Part shown: positions 1 through 8,413 of the stretch, piece after piece
How positions within the stretch are numbered: position 1 is the first letter of the stretch
How the letters are laid out: each line of letters opens with the position of its first letter
DNA from: Myroides sp. N17-2
GTDB taxonomy: Bacteria > Bacteroidota > Bacteroidia > Flavobacteriales > Flavobacteriaceae
Length of the DNA stretch: 39,199 nt
Direction: 5' to 3'
Assembly (NCBI RefSeq): GCF_002286775.1
Contig: NZ_NSGJ01000046.1
Coordinates: 1 to 39,199, forward strand
Program-made: the position numbers and the translations under genes
Notes under the pieces: model-generated
Database searches by the model: none
The model's input: only the letters and a program-made list of their open reading frames with translations
Told to the model about the DNA's origin: nothing

Positions 1-9
1 ATCCTTCTT

Positions 10-47
10 CGGATAACCTATTTACAGGTGTAAAGATCGGTTATCCG
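10..47. terminator. Nested inverted repeat, possible terminator of an upstream gene
   Basis: CGGATAACC (10-18) pairs with GGTTATCCG (39-47). Inside it TTTACA (21-26) pairs with TGTAAA (29-34), and outside it ATCCT (1-5) can pair with AGGAT (55-59). No T tract follows, so the terminator reading is only a suggestion. Confidence 0.35.
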
Positions 48-89
48 AGTTAAGAGGATGATTTAAAGCATATTATAGATATGAAAAGC

Positions 90-111
90 TCCGATAAAAG
101 TTTTTATCGGA
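90..111. other. Perfect 10-bp hairpin
   Basis: TCCGATAAAA (90-99) and TTTTATCGGA (102-111) form a near-perfect palindrome with a 2-nt loop. It has the look of a terminator stem but lacks a clear T run outside the stem on either strand. Confidence 0.5.
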
Positions 112-539
112 CACTGATGGGTTATAATGTAGAAAAGTCATAATTCCCCCAAAGCATAACAAAAACAATTCCTAACATACTAGCTATCTTTAAATTAACA
201 ACACAGCATTCTTTACACCTCTTTAAAACATTGTAATTTAATAAATTACACTTAAACCTCATAACTAATTCACTCATATTTATTAGAAGTAACCTAGGAT
301 CACAGATTCCTCTACACCCTCTCCCAACATTACCTTTTTTTCGTATCTTTGCCTATAACAAAGACCATCATTCAATACGCTCGTATTGAGAATATTATTC
401 TACTAAAAGTCTAGTACATTCCTCTTAAAAGAAAGCACAAACCACAGCTTTCTGAAATCATTTTTTAAAATTTTAACGATGTTTTTAACAATCTAAAAGA
501 GGCCAAATCCCAGCATTTATGCAGCATTACTCGTGGTTT

Positions 540-615
540 GTTCGGGACTTGTTCGCAAATACCCCCTGTTTTCCGAAGAAGTCCCGAACAATCCCCGAAC
601 AACTCTCAAACAAAC
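540..615. repeat. 11-nt imperfect tandem repeat array with an inverted head
   Basis: Four consecutive 11-nt units lie at 572-582, 583-593, 594-604 and 605-615. The clearest two are CCCGAACAATC and CCCGAACAACT. Two units in the opposite orientation lie at 540-550 (GTTCGGGACTT) and 551-561. As a result TTGTTCGGGACTT (538-550) and AAGTCCCGAACAA (579-591) form a perfect 13-bp inverted repeat. A second array with the same 11-nt period but another sequence lies at 25854-25897. Confidence 0.75.
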
Positions 616-677
616 CCTTGTCAAGCCATGCTATCACTGGGTTCAAAGCACTCTTAAAACCACTAAAAAACAACTGT

Positions 678-729
678 TTGTTAAAATTTTAACAACCTGT
701 GATTTGTCCTATTTTAACAAATTTGTTAA
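678..729. repeat. Two AT-rich perfect palindromes
   Basis: TTGTTAAAATTTTAACAA (678-695) is an 18-bp perfect palindrome and TTAACAAATTTGTTAA (714-729) a 16-bp one. A shorter relative, TTAAAATTTTAA, lies at 465-476 on the other side of the 11-nt repeat array. They could be protein-binding sites or part of a dispersed repeat; the function is unknown. Confidence 0.6.
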
Positions 730-918
730 CTTTTAAATATTCTTATATCGCGATTAAACAGATAGATATAATAATATATAAATCATTACAAACAATTACT
801 TTACGGTGTATAAAAGCACACTTAATTGACCTCATAACTACCTCAATATAACTCTCTAAGAGAATTCTAACCGCACATTAAATTTCTCTAATGCTTAAAA
901 GTGGCTCGATATATGCAT

Positions 919-926
919 TAGCTTTG
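919..926 (+). promoter_or_regulatory. -7 promoter element of the response regulator gene
   Basis: TAgcTTTG matches the Bacteroidota -7 consensus TAnnTTTG and lies 16 nt before the ATG at 943, giving a very short leader. I see no good -33 TTG. Confidence 0.45.
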
Positions 927-942
927 TTATAAAATCAGCTAT

Positions 943-1617
943 ATGAACATACTTTTAATAGAAGATGAAGTAAGTGTATCTAACTTTATTAGAAAAGGAC
1001 TAGAAGAAAGTCAACATCAAGTAGCCTTTGCCTATGACGGGATGATAGGGCTACAGTTAGCAATGGAACAAGAGTTTGACCTCATCATATTAGATGTTAT
1101 ATTACCTTATATGAACGGATTCGAGCTGTGTCAACAGATCAAAAAATACAAAGGTGATATTCCTATCCTGATGCTGACAGCATTATCTACCTTAAATGAT
1201 AAAGTGAAGGGATTTAATATGGGGGCAGATGATTACTTGACGAAGCCATTTCACTTCGAAGAATTACTCCTGCGTATTAAAGCGCTTACACGTAGAAATA
1301 CGATGTCGATGCCTACCCTAGAATATAAGGCAGCTGACCTAGTGATGAATACCTATAAAAAATCGGTCTCTAGAGCGAATAAAGATATTGTACTTACTCA
1401 GAAGGAATACACACTATTAGAGTATTTCTTAGTCAATAAGAATAGAGTATTAACACGTACGCAGATAGCTGAAGCTGTATGGGGAATAGGTTTTGACAGA
1501 GGGACTAATCTAATAGATGTTTATGTCAACTATGTGAGACGAAAAATAGATAAGGAATACGACACTCAATTAATTCATACTGTTATCGGTATGGGGTATA
1601 TCCTAAAGGATGAGTAG
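943..1617 (+). CDS. OmpR-family response regulator
   Basis: A two-component response regulator that should bind DNA when phosphorylated by its partner kinase. The receiver domain covers residues 1-115 or so. It has acidic residues at 7-9, the phospho-acceptor Asp51 in LIILDVILP, Thr79 in LTA, and Lys101 in TKPF. The C-terminal half (about 125-224) is an OmpR/PhoB winged helix with the usual LLEYFLVNKNRVLTR and VYVNYVRRKID stretches and a terminal GMGYIL. The length of 224 aa is typical. A histidine kinase follows 166 nt downstream on the same strand and is the likely partner. The SusC/SusD pair beyond it may be a target, but that rests on proximity only. Confidence 0.93.
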   Translation: MNILLIEDEVSVSNFIRKGLEESQHQVAFAYDGMIGLQLAMEQEFDLIILDVILPYMNGFELCQQIKKYKGDIPILMLTALSTLNDKVKGFNMGADDYLTKPFHFEELLLRIKALTRRNTMSMPTLEYKAADLVMNTYKKSVSRANKDIVLTQKEYTLLEYFLVNKNRVLTRTQIAEAVWGIGFDRGTNLIDVYVNYVRRKIDKEYDTQLIHTVIGMGYILKDE

Positions 1618-1783
1618 TTAATAGTTTACAGTTGATGGTTTACGGTTTTATGTAGCAGTTAAAAGAGTATTACACTAGTAAAGCCAATAATTTAGTATAG
1701 TGTCCTAATTAACAAAATTACGACTTTACGTCATCACATCTTTACAAAAAAACGGTTTCACAACATCACCAAAAAACAGAATA

Positions 1784-3139
1784 ATGAAAATACGCAATAG
1801 ACTTTCTCTCCAATTCTCAGGGCTATTCACGATCCTCTTATTAGGGGTATTAGTGGCTGTGTACTTTGTTGTATCTAATCATTGGCAGAATACGTTCTTT
1901 AAACAACTAGAAGATAGAGCCTTCACAGTAGGGCATAATTATCTAGCTGAAGACAACTTTACAAAAGCTGAGTTTGATGAAGTCTTGCGCAAATATCCGC
2001 GTACACTACCTCAAGAGGAAATAAGAATATACGATATTAATTACGAACCAACTTTTATAGAAGAGGGTGATCTCAAGTGGGACAAAGCTACTCTAGCACA
2101 AGTAGTAGATAAGAAAAAAGTCTATACTAAGATGGGGGATGATTATGTAGTAGGAATCTTTTATAGAGATAATTCTGGTGACTTTATCGTAATGGCTAAA
2201 GCCGCAAATGAGAAAGGAGTTGCTGCACTTCAGCAGTTGAGAACAGTGATGCTCGCTAGCTTAGTTATTGCATTACTGATTACTTTTTTTCTATCTCGCC
2301 TGTTCGCTGGTTATTTCTTGATACCCATTACCCGTATTAATAAACACATCTCTAAGAAGAATATCTCTACTCTTTACCCTATCCCTACGCAGGATATGTC
2401 TAAAGATGAGATACGCACACTAAGTGAGACCATTAATGAGTTGTTTAGAAGATTACAAGATTCTTTTGACAATCAACAGGCTTTCGTATCCCACGCCTCA
2501 CACGAGCTTAAAACCCCCATAGCATCTCTAATGGGGAATGCAGAGATAGCTTTGAGACAATCTCGCTCTGAAGAAGAATACATTACAGTACTTCAAGGGG
2601 TAGTACACGATGCTACTCATATGGATCAGATGATTAATAATCTCCTAGCATTATCTCAGTTAGACAGCTCAGTCTATCCATTACATAAACACGCTTTCGA
2701 AGAGTTCTGGTGGACGATGATAGACCACTTGATAGCCGCTCAGAAAGACTTAAACCTAGAGATAACAATCAATACTGAAGAAGAACTACACAAGCTATTC
2801 TTTAATGGCAATGGTGGTCTATTAGAACTTGCCTTGTCTAATGTAATACTAAATGCAAGTAAGTTCTCACAGAACGAACCTATAGAATTAATCCTAGATA
2901 CAGATAAGGATAATATCATCGTTATCGTCAAGGATCAAGGTATCGGAATAAAAAAAGAAGACCTAGACAAACTATTTCTTCCTTTTTACCGTTCTAGTAA
3001 TGCCTTTGGTATTAAAGGGACTGGTTTAGGACTGTCCTTAGCGTCAAAGATAGTTCAGTTGCACAAAGGGCAACTAACCATAGACTCTGAATTAGCTGTA
3101 GGAACGACAGTTGTTCTTAAGATACCTAAAAGCGTTTAA
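1784..3139 (+). CDS. Membrane sensor histidine kinase
   Basis: The likely partner kinase of the preceding regulator. A transmembrane helix at about 12-31 is followed by a periplasmic sensor segment (about 35-152), which I cannot assign to a known sensor fold. A second helix lies at about 153-176, then a HAMP-like linker. The dimerisation domain carries the phospho-acceptor His240 in SHASHELKTP. The catalytic domain shows an N box (NVILNASKFS), G1 (DQGIGI), an F box (FLPFYRSS) and G2 (GTGLGLSL). The length of 451 aa is normal for the HisKA class. The 166-nt gap after the regulator contains short direct repeats (GTTTACnGTT type) and no clear promoter, so co-transcription is probable. The signal is unknown. 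Confidence 0.92.
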   Translation: MKIRNRLSLQFSGLFTILLLGVLVAVYFVVSNHWQNTFFKQLEDRAFTVGHNYLAEDNFTKAEFDEVLRKYPRTLPQEEIRIYDINYEPTFIEEGDLKWDKATLAQVVDKKKVYTKMGDDYVVGIFYRDNSGDFIVMAKAANEKGVAALQQLRTVMLASLVIALLITFFLSRLFAGYFLIPITRINKHISKKNISTLYPIPTQDMSKDEIRTLSETINELFRRLQDSFDNQQAFVSHASHELKTPIASLMGNAEIALRQSRSEEEYITVLQGVVHDATHMDQMINNLLALSQLDSSVYPLHKHAFEEFWWTMIDHLIAAQKDLNLEITINTEEELHKLFFNGNGGLLELALSNVILNASKFSQNEPIELILDTDKDNIIVIVKDQGIGIKKEDLDKLFLPFYRSSNAFGIKGTGLGLSLASKIVQLHKGQLTIDSELAVGTTVVLKIPKSV

Positions 3140-3178
3140 AACAAGCATCTCAATCATTATCTAAATTATAATTCGATT

Positions 3179-3218
3179 AACAGCGAGTATAGTAATCTAT
3201 ACTTGCTGTTTTTTTTTT
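3179..3218 (+). terminator. Rho-independent terminator of the two-component operon
   Basis: AACAGC-AGTATA (3179-3192) pairs with TATACTTGCTGTT (3197-3210) and is followed by an unbroken T run to 3218. It is one of the strongest terminators in the window and ends the kinase transcript. Confidence 0.85.
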
Positions 3219-3738
3219 GTGATGTCGTGATGTTGTTTGTTGTAGAGTTTATTATACTTTCTAAGGTTTTTAGCTACGCAGTATTATTCTTTTACTTTTT
3301 TCCTTGATGAAAAAAGTAAACAAAAAAATCAAGGCTCAACCTAGTAAGCGGTCAACTACAGCTTAATTCTTAAACAAAATTAACTCCCTTCGGTCAAACA
3401 GAATTTTGTTTTGCAGAATTTACGCCTTGTTGACGCTCGCTCACTAGCTTAGGCCGTTAGGACTTCGTAAGGTTAATTATGTTTTATAGATTACTTCATT
3501 TTATCACTTCGTAAGATTGTTTAACTATTAAACGTCAGATGACAACTGTTCGTTATCAACAATAAACCACTTAATATTAATCAGTTACAAATTTTATCAA
3601 CTTTAAGTAATTAAAACATATTATCTTCTCATTTCCTTAGTACCGAAGGCAACCATTCCTAATTCCTAATTAAAATTTTCTAATCTCCTTTTAATCTTCT
3701 ACTCATATCCTTCTAAGACCATACTAATTACCTTGAAA
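3219..3738. repeat. Intergenic region with a dispersed-repeat-like element
   Basis: No gene is visible. Between about 3290 and 3480 there are inverted repeats: CCTTGAT (3302-3308) with ATCAAGG (3328-3334), and AAACAAAATT (3372-3381) with AATTTTGTTT (3402-3411). The latter pair encloses a CTTCGG stretch. The block has a higher G+C content than its surroundings and resembles the dispersed intergenic repeats I associate with Flavobacteriia genomes. That resemblance is from memory, and only one copy is present in the window. Confidence 0.4.
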
Positions 3739-3746
3739 TAAGTTTG
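3739..3746 (+). promoter_or_regulatory. -7 promoter element of susC
   Basis: TAagTTTG matches TAnnTTTG and lies 28 nt before the ATG at 3775. The -33 element is not clear. Confidence 0.45.
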
Positions 3747-3774
3747 TACTGTTAAATAGAACAATAACTTATTT

Positions 3775-6700
3775 ATGCATATCACTAAAAGATCGCTGTT
3801 GTCACTTGCCTTATTTATGGCTACGACCTTAAGCAGCTACGCACAAGAAAAGAAAGCTCCTATCGTGGTGAGAGATGCCGAAACGCTTCTTCCTCTACCA
3901 GGTGTTATGATCGAAAACATCACTAACGATGCTGTAGATCTTACACAAGACGATGGTAAGTTCGAATTAGAAAACAACGACTTAAAAGAAATAAAGCTTC
4001 GCTTATCATATATCGGTTACTTTGATAAAGAGATTACTATAAAAGCGGGGGCATACCCTTCATTTATAGACTTAGATATAGAAGATAATATATTAGAAGG
4101 TATAGTAGTAACGGGATATACTAAACAGTCTCGCTCTAAAACTACAGGTGCCGTTAGTAAAATAGAGGCACAAGCGATCAATAGATCACAAGTGAGTTCA
4201 ATGGATCAAGCCCTTCAAGGGCAAGTACCCGGACTATATGTAGCCTCTCCATCTGGACAGCCAGGTACTCCTGGTAGAGTCACTATCCGTGGTATCGGGT
4301 CTATGCAGGATGAGAATACTAATCCTCTTTATGTATTAAATGGGATGCCTATTTCACCTGCTACCTTCTCAGCGCTTAATCCTGATGATTTCGAAGATAT
4401 CACTGTGCTTAAAGATGCTGCTGCGACTGCTCAGTATGGATCTAGAGGAGCAAATGGAGTAATCGTGATTACCTCTAAAAAAGGGCCTAGTGATAATGAT
4501 GGAATGCGTATCACTTACCAAACGCAATACGGATATTCTGAAGCGAATAACAGCAAATGGGATATGATGAATACCAACCAACGTCTACAATTTGAAGAAA
4601 TGCTTCAAGATCAAGACTTACCTGGATGGGCATATTCTAGAAACAACCCTTATAAAGTAGTCAATGGTGTACAGACAGCTAAGACAGAGGCTGACTATGC
4701 AGATGGAGACTTGCGTCTAGCAGAGCTTAGAAGAACGAATATCGACTGGAAAAAGAAACTAATGAGACGTGGGATTAACCAATCTCATAACCTTAGCTTT
4801 CAAGGTGGTAATGCAGATACACAACACTATACTTCTGTGAACTACTTCAAACAAGATGGGGTGCTGTATAACTCAGGTATTGAGAAGTTCAACGTGAATA
4901 GTAATATCCACAATAAGTCTGGTAGATTAAGCTCTAATTTCTTTATCAACTTAGCGAATATCAATAGCCAGACTTCAGAGTCTGACTTCGATGTAAGTGA
5001 GACTAATCCTGTAGCCTCTATGTATTTCGCTCTTCCATATGAGAATCCTTATGACGAGAATGGAAAGCTAACACCTGGAGCAAATAGATTTGGTACGAAT
5101 GCTTTATCTATGTATGATGATGTTAGCAGAAGAGAAAAACAACAAAAAGCAGTATTAGCAGGTAACTTCTCTTTTGATATAACAGACGACTTAAAACTGA
5201 CAAGTACACTTGGGGTAGATTATACTAAACTGAGTAATACACATATTATCAAGCCTGACACCTATTTCGGTGATTTAGTAGAAGAAGGCGGACAAGGGAT
5301 GTTTAGCCAAGGGGATCAGACGAACATTGGTCTGATGGCTAACTTCGGTGCCAACTATAAATACAGATGGGGAGCGAATGAACTAGAGGCTATCGCATTG
5401 ATGGAGATGAACAGACAGAAGTATAACTATCACGGATTTACAGGATATGGATTGATAGATGGTCTTGATCATACTGCAGGTGGTATCACTCCAGGTACTC
5501 CTGAGAATGACTTTATCCCTAAAGTGGAGGGACGAGCATCTGAGAATCTTTTGTTGTCACAGGTAGGATTATTGAGATATTCGTATGAGAACAGATTTAC
5601 GCTATCTACTAGTTTGAGAAGAGATGGTTCATCTCGTGTACCGCGTAACAATAGATATAAATACTTCTACGCTGTCGGTGGTAGTTGGAATATGAAAGTA
5701 GAAGACTTTATGCAAGATATAGACGTCATCTCTATGGCGCGTCTTAGAGCTAGTTATGGTCTGACCGGTAATGCTAATGGATTCGCTAGTGACTTCGGAT
5801 ATCGCCGTCTTTACGGACCTGGACAGTATAACGGAGGTACAGCCTTTAACCCACTGTCACCTGGTAATAGTCAGTATAACTGGGAGATGAATAAGATCCT
5901 AGACATAGGAGTTGAGTTCGGATTCTTTAACAATAGATTGATTGGAGAGGTTGATGTCTATAATCGTATTACAAGTGATTTATTCTTAGATAGAACTCTT
6001 TCTAATACTTCAGGTTTTGAATCTATAGCTGATAACATGGGTAAAATCAGAAACCGCGGTATTGAGTTTAAAATATCAGGAGATGTGATTAGAAGTGGAG
6101 ACTTCACCTTTAACTTAGGTGTGAACTTCGCCTACAATAAGAACAAGATCTTAAGCTTAGGAGACGAGGACGAAATCATCACAGAGGACTACTCTATCCA
6201 CCAAGTAGGAAAGCAAGTAGGTCACTTCTATATGGTCAAATGGGCAGGTGTAGATCAGCAGACTGGTGCTCCACTGTACTATGACAAAGAAGGAAATATC
6301 ACTGGTACATACGATCCAGACAATGCGGTATTAGTAAAAGGAGGTTTTGACCCTGCTATAAAAGGAGGTTTCACCACTAACTTTAAATATAAAAACCTAG
6401 AAGTAAGCGCATTGTTCTCATTCATTAAAGGAATGTATCGTCTGAATACAGGAGAGTTTTACAGAACGTCAGCAGATCAGACTTACCGTATCTATAACCA
6501 ATCAACAAGTATGTTAGATATGTGGCAAAACCCAGGTGATGTAAGTGATAACCCAAGTGCTAAGTACCCACGTTATATGACAGATAGAGAGTTGCAAAAA
6601 GCAGATTACTTAAAACTTAGAAACTTAAACATCAACTACAAGTTTAAAGATTTCGGCAAGTGGAACAAGGTGGTTAAAGAGGTAAACATCTTCGCTCAAG

Positions 6701-6822
6701 GACAAAACTTATTGACGTGGACCAACTTCAAAGGGCAAGATCCTGAAGATGATAACAACTGGTACCAATATGAATATCCTCTACCACGTACGATAACAGC
6801 TGGAATAAAAGTAATCTTTTAA
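3775..6822 (+). CDS. SusC/RagA-type TonB-dependent outer-membrane transporter
   Basis: The outer-membrane barrel of a SusCD nutrient importer, which takes up a substrate too large for porins using TonB energy. A signal peptide (1-23, cleavage after SYA) is followed by a carboxypeptidase-regulatory-like domain (about 30-100). Next come the SusC signature near LEGIVVTGYTKQSR and the plug (about 115-230) with ALQGQVPGLYV and VTIRGIGS. The remainder is a beta barrel ending in an aromatic residue (KVIF). At 1015 aa the length is normal. The SusD partner starts 12 nt after the stop, so the two are an operon. No glycoside hydrolase, peptidase or sulfatase is attached to the pair, so the substrate (glycan, peptide or other) cannot be told. 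Confidence 0.95.
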   Translation: MHITKRSLLSLALFMATTLSSYAQEKKAPIVVRDAETLLPLPGVMIENITNDAVDLTQDDGKFELENNDLKEIKLRLSYIGYFDKEITIKAGAYPSFIDLDIEDNILEGIVVTGYTKQSRSKTTGAVSKIEAQAINRSQVSSMDQALQGQVPGLYVASPSGQPGTPGRVTIRGIGSMQDENTNPLYVLNGMPISPATFSALNPDDFEDITVLKDAAATAQYGSRGANGVIVITSKKGPSDNDGMRITYQTQYGYSEANNSKWDMMNTNQRLQFEEMLQDQDLPGWAYSRNNPYKVVNGVQTAKTEADYADGDLRLAELRRTNIDWKKKLMRRGINQSHNLSFQGGNADTQHYTSVNYFKQDGVLYNSGIEKFNVNSNIHNKSGRLSSNFFINLANINSQTSESDFDVSETNPVASMYFALPYENPYDENGKLTPGANRFGTNALSMYDDVSRREKQQKAVLAGNFSFDITDDLKLTSTLGVDYTKLSNTHIIKPDTYFGDLVEEGGQGMFSQGDQTNIGLMANFGANYKYRWGANELEAIALMEMNRQKYNYHGFTGYGLIDGLDHTAGGITPGTPENDFIPKVEGRASENLLLSQVGLLRYSYENRFTLSTSLRRDGSSRVPRNNRYKYFYAVGGSWNMKVEDFMQDIDVISMARLRASYGLTGNANGFASDFGYRRLYGPGQYNGGTAFNPLSPGNSQYNWEMNKILDIGVEFGFFNNRLIGEVDVYNRITSDLFLDRTLSNTSGFESIADNMGKIRNRGIEFKISGDVIRSGDFTFNLGVNFAYNKNKILSLGDEDEIITEDYSIHQVGKQVGHFYMVKWAGVDQQTGAPLYYDKEGNITGTYDPDNAVLVKGGFDPAIKGGFTTNFKYKNLEVSALFSFIKGMYRLNTGEFYRTSADQTYRIYNQSTSMLDMWQNPGDVSDNPSAKYPRYMTDRELQKADYLKLRNLNINYKFKDFGKWNKVVKEVNIFAQGQNLLTWTNFKGQDPEDDNNWYQYEYPLPRTITAGIKVIF

Positions 6823-6834
6823 AAACGACAACAA

Positions 6835-8211
6835 ATGAAAACAATCTTATATAAAATCAGTATTGCGGTATTACTTATCACAGGAGCGACGAGCGTTCAG
6901 AGTTGTGATAGTATGCTAGATATAGATCCAAAAGATGCCGTAAGTGATGACTACATTTACAGTTCAGTCAAACAATTTGAGTATGGTGTATTAGGAGCTT
7001 ACACACAGCTAAACATTGACTATAACACACTTATTGGGTCTGTTATGGCTGATGACTGTCAACTAGCACCGGGTAATGCAGGAGTTAATTCCTATGCTGT
7101 AAATATCAACAGATGGACATTTAGCGCTGATGACGATATCTTACAACAGATATGGATTGACTATTACCACAGTGTGTATAAAGTGAATGTCTTACTAGAG
7201 AATATGCACAGAGTACCTGTTACTTCAGAAGCAGATAGTCAGAAGTTAGCAGAACTAAAAGGAGAACTACACGGGCTAAGAGCATTAGTACACTTTGAAC
7301 TACACCGTATCTTCGGACAGTCAGAGTATCTAGGGATGAATGCTTCCACTATACCATATAAGACGAAATCTGATATATTCGAAAAACCAGGTAAACAAAC
7401 CTTAATTGATTTCTATAAACAGCTATGGAGTGATATTAACGAGGCACAGGAGCATTTAACGACAGACTCTAGTATTCGCCTTAGTCACGATGCTATTATC
7501 GCCTTAGGTGCACGCGTATCGCTTTATGGAAAGGATTATGACAAGGCTGCTCAATATGCAACTGAGTTAATCAACAAATACCCACTTGCGTCGGCTAGCG
7601 AATTTGAAGGAATCTGGGAAGACACCTCTAATGCGGAAGTAATCTTTAAGCTTAAACGCAATAACGACGATAACATCAGACCGAACATATTCTGGTATGA
7701 CTTCAGCAGCGGTAAGACTTTATACTACGCTTCTAAAAAGTTAAGAAATCAGTTTGACGCAGACAACGATATGAGATATGAACACTACTTCGGTGTTGAA
7801 AATGACGATGTAATTAGTAAATATGACGGTAGTGCATTTAATGATCGTATCAATGACTACAAGGTATTTAGAATTAGTGAGATGTATCTAATCCGTGCAG
7901 AAGCATCACATAAACTAGGTAATATACAAGGTGCCACTTCAGATATTAATAAATTGAGAGAAAATAGAATCAAGGATGTGGCTAAGTTTAATACTGTAAG
8001 CCTAAGTGATATCCTAAAAGAGCGCTTCTTAGAATTATCATTTGAGGGGCATAGATACTTTGATTTAAAGAGACTAGGGCTACCTCTAGAGAGAGATAAA
8101 CAAGATCTAGCAGTAGATACAGATGAGTTGGTGGTAAGTCCTTTTGCAGAATATTATCAACTACCAATTCCACAGAAAGAAATACAGGCAAACCCTAATT
8201 TAAAATATTAA
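6835..8211 (+). CDS. SusD/RagB-type surface lipoprotein
   Basis: The substrate-capturing lid of the SusC barrel encoded just upstream. A lipoprotein signal peptide ends at Cys24 (VQSC). The helical TPR-like core of SusD follows, with the characteristic RALVHFELHRIFG stretch, the ISEMYLIRAEASHKLG segment and the C-terminal FEGHRYFDLKRLG motif. It ends with PIPQKEIQANPNL, typical of the family. At 458 aa it is in the usual range, though shorter than many glycan-binding SusDs. It is probably exported to the cell surface and anchored in the outer leaflet. A weak hairpin followed by T residues lies just downstream. Confidence 0.95.
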   Translation: MKTILYKISIAVLLITGATSVQSCDSMLDIDPKDAVSDDYIYSSVKQFEYGVLGAYTQLNIDYNTLIGSVMADDCQLAPGNAGVNSYAVNINRWTFSADDDILQQIWIDYYHSVYKVNVLLENMHRVPVTSEADSQKLAELKGELHGLRALVHFELHRIFGQSEYLGMNASTIPYKTKSDIFEKPGKQTLIDFYKQLWSDINEAQEHLTTDSSIRLSHDAIIALGARVSLYGKDYDKAAQYATELINKYPLASASEFEGIWEDTSNAEVIFKLKRNNDDNIRPNIFWYDFSSGKTLYYASKKLRNQFDADNDMRYEHYFGVENDDVISKYDGSAFNDRINDYKVFRISEMYLIRAEASHKLGNIQGATSDINKLRENRIKDVAKFNTVSLSDILKERFLELSFEGHRYFDLKRLGLPLERDKQDLAVDTDELVVSPFAEYYQLPIPQKEIQANPNLKY

Positions 8212-8245
8212 CTTTAAATCTTTTAGTAAGAAAGTGATTGAATTA

Positions 8246-8272
8246 GGCCGTTCCTTGTGAGCGGTCTTTTTC
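8246..8272 (+). terminator. Probable terminator after susD
   Basis: GGCCG (8246-8250) can pair with CGGTC (8262-8266, one G-U pair), followed by a T-rich stretch. The stem is short, so it is probably a modest terminator. Confidence 0.4.
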
Positions 8273-8295
8273 TTTATAGATAGTACTAATAATGA

Positions 8296-8321
8296 AAATA
8301 GCAGGCCCCCGCCTGCTATTT
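8296..8321. terminator. Strong hairpin between convergent genes
   Basis: AAATAGCAGGC (8296-8306) pairs perfectly with GCCTGCTATTT (8311-8321) around a CCCC loop. It sits between the ends of susD (plus) and the WYL regulator (minus) and probably terminates both. The flanking T runs are short. Confidence 0.6.
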
Positions 8322-8413
8322 CCTTAGAAACAAACTAACCGTTGTATCTGTATATTTTGACTTAATAATAACTTATCATATACAGGACAACTTCTTACAT
8401 TAATTCCCCCAAA

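Larger units (their letters stand above)
1..942. other. Repeat-rich intergenic region
   Basis: I find no convincing gene here. The left edge holds nested inverted repeats (10-18 with 39-47, enclosing 21-26 with 29-34) and a perfect 10-bp hairpin (90-99 with 102-111). These probably belong to the end of a gene outside the window. Positions 540-615 carry 11-nt repeats in both orientations, flanked by AT palindromes at 465-476, 678-695 and 714-729. A promoter for the response regulator lies at the right end. A 67-codon open frame at 533-736 runs through the repeats and is not believed to be a gene. Confidence 0.7.

Noticed and set aside
533..736. 67-codon open frame on the plus strand
   Set aside because: It runs through the 11-nt repeats and AT palindromes, has no family features or promoter, and its composition follows the repeats.
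1618..1783. Regulatory element between response regulator and kinase
   Set aside because: Short GTTTAC-type direct repeats are present but form no stable structure or promoter that I can support.
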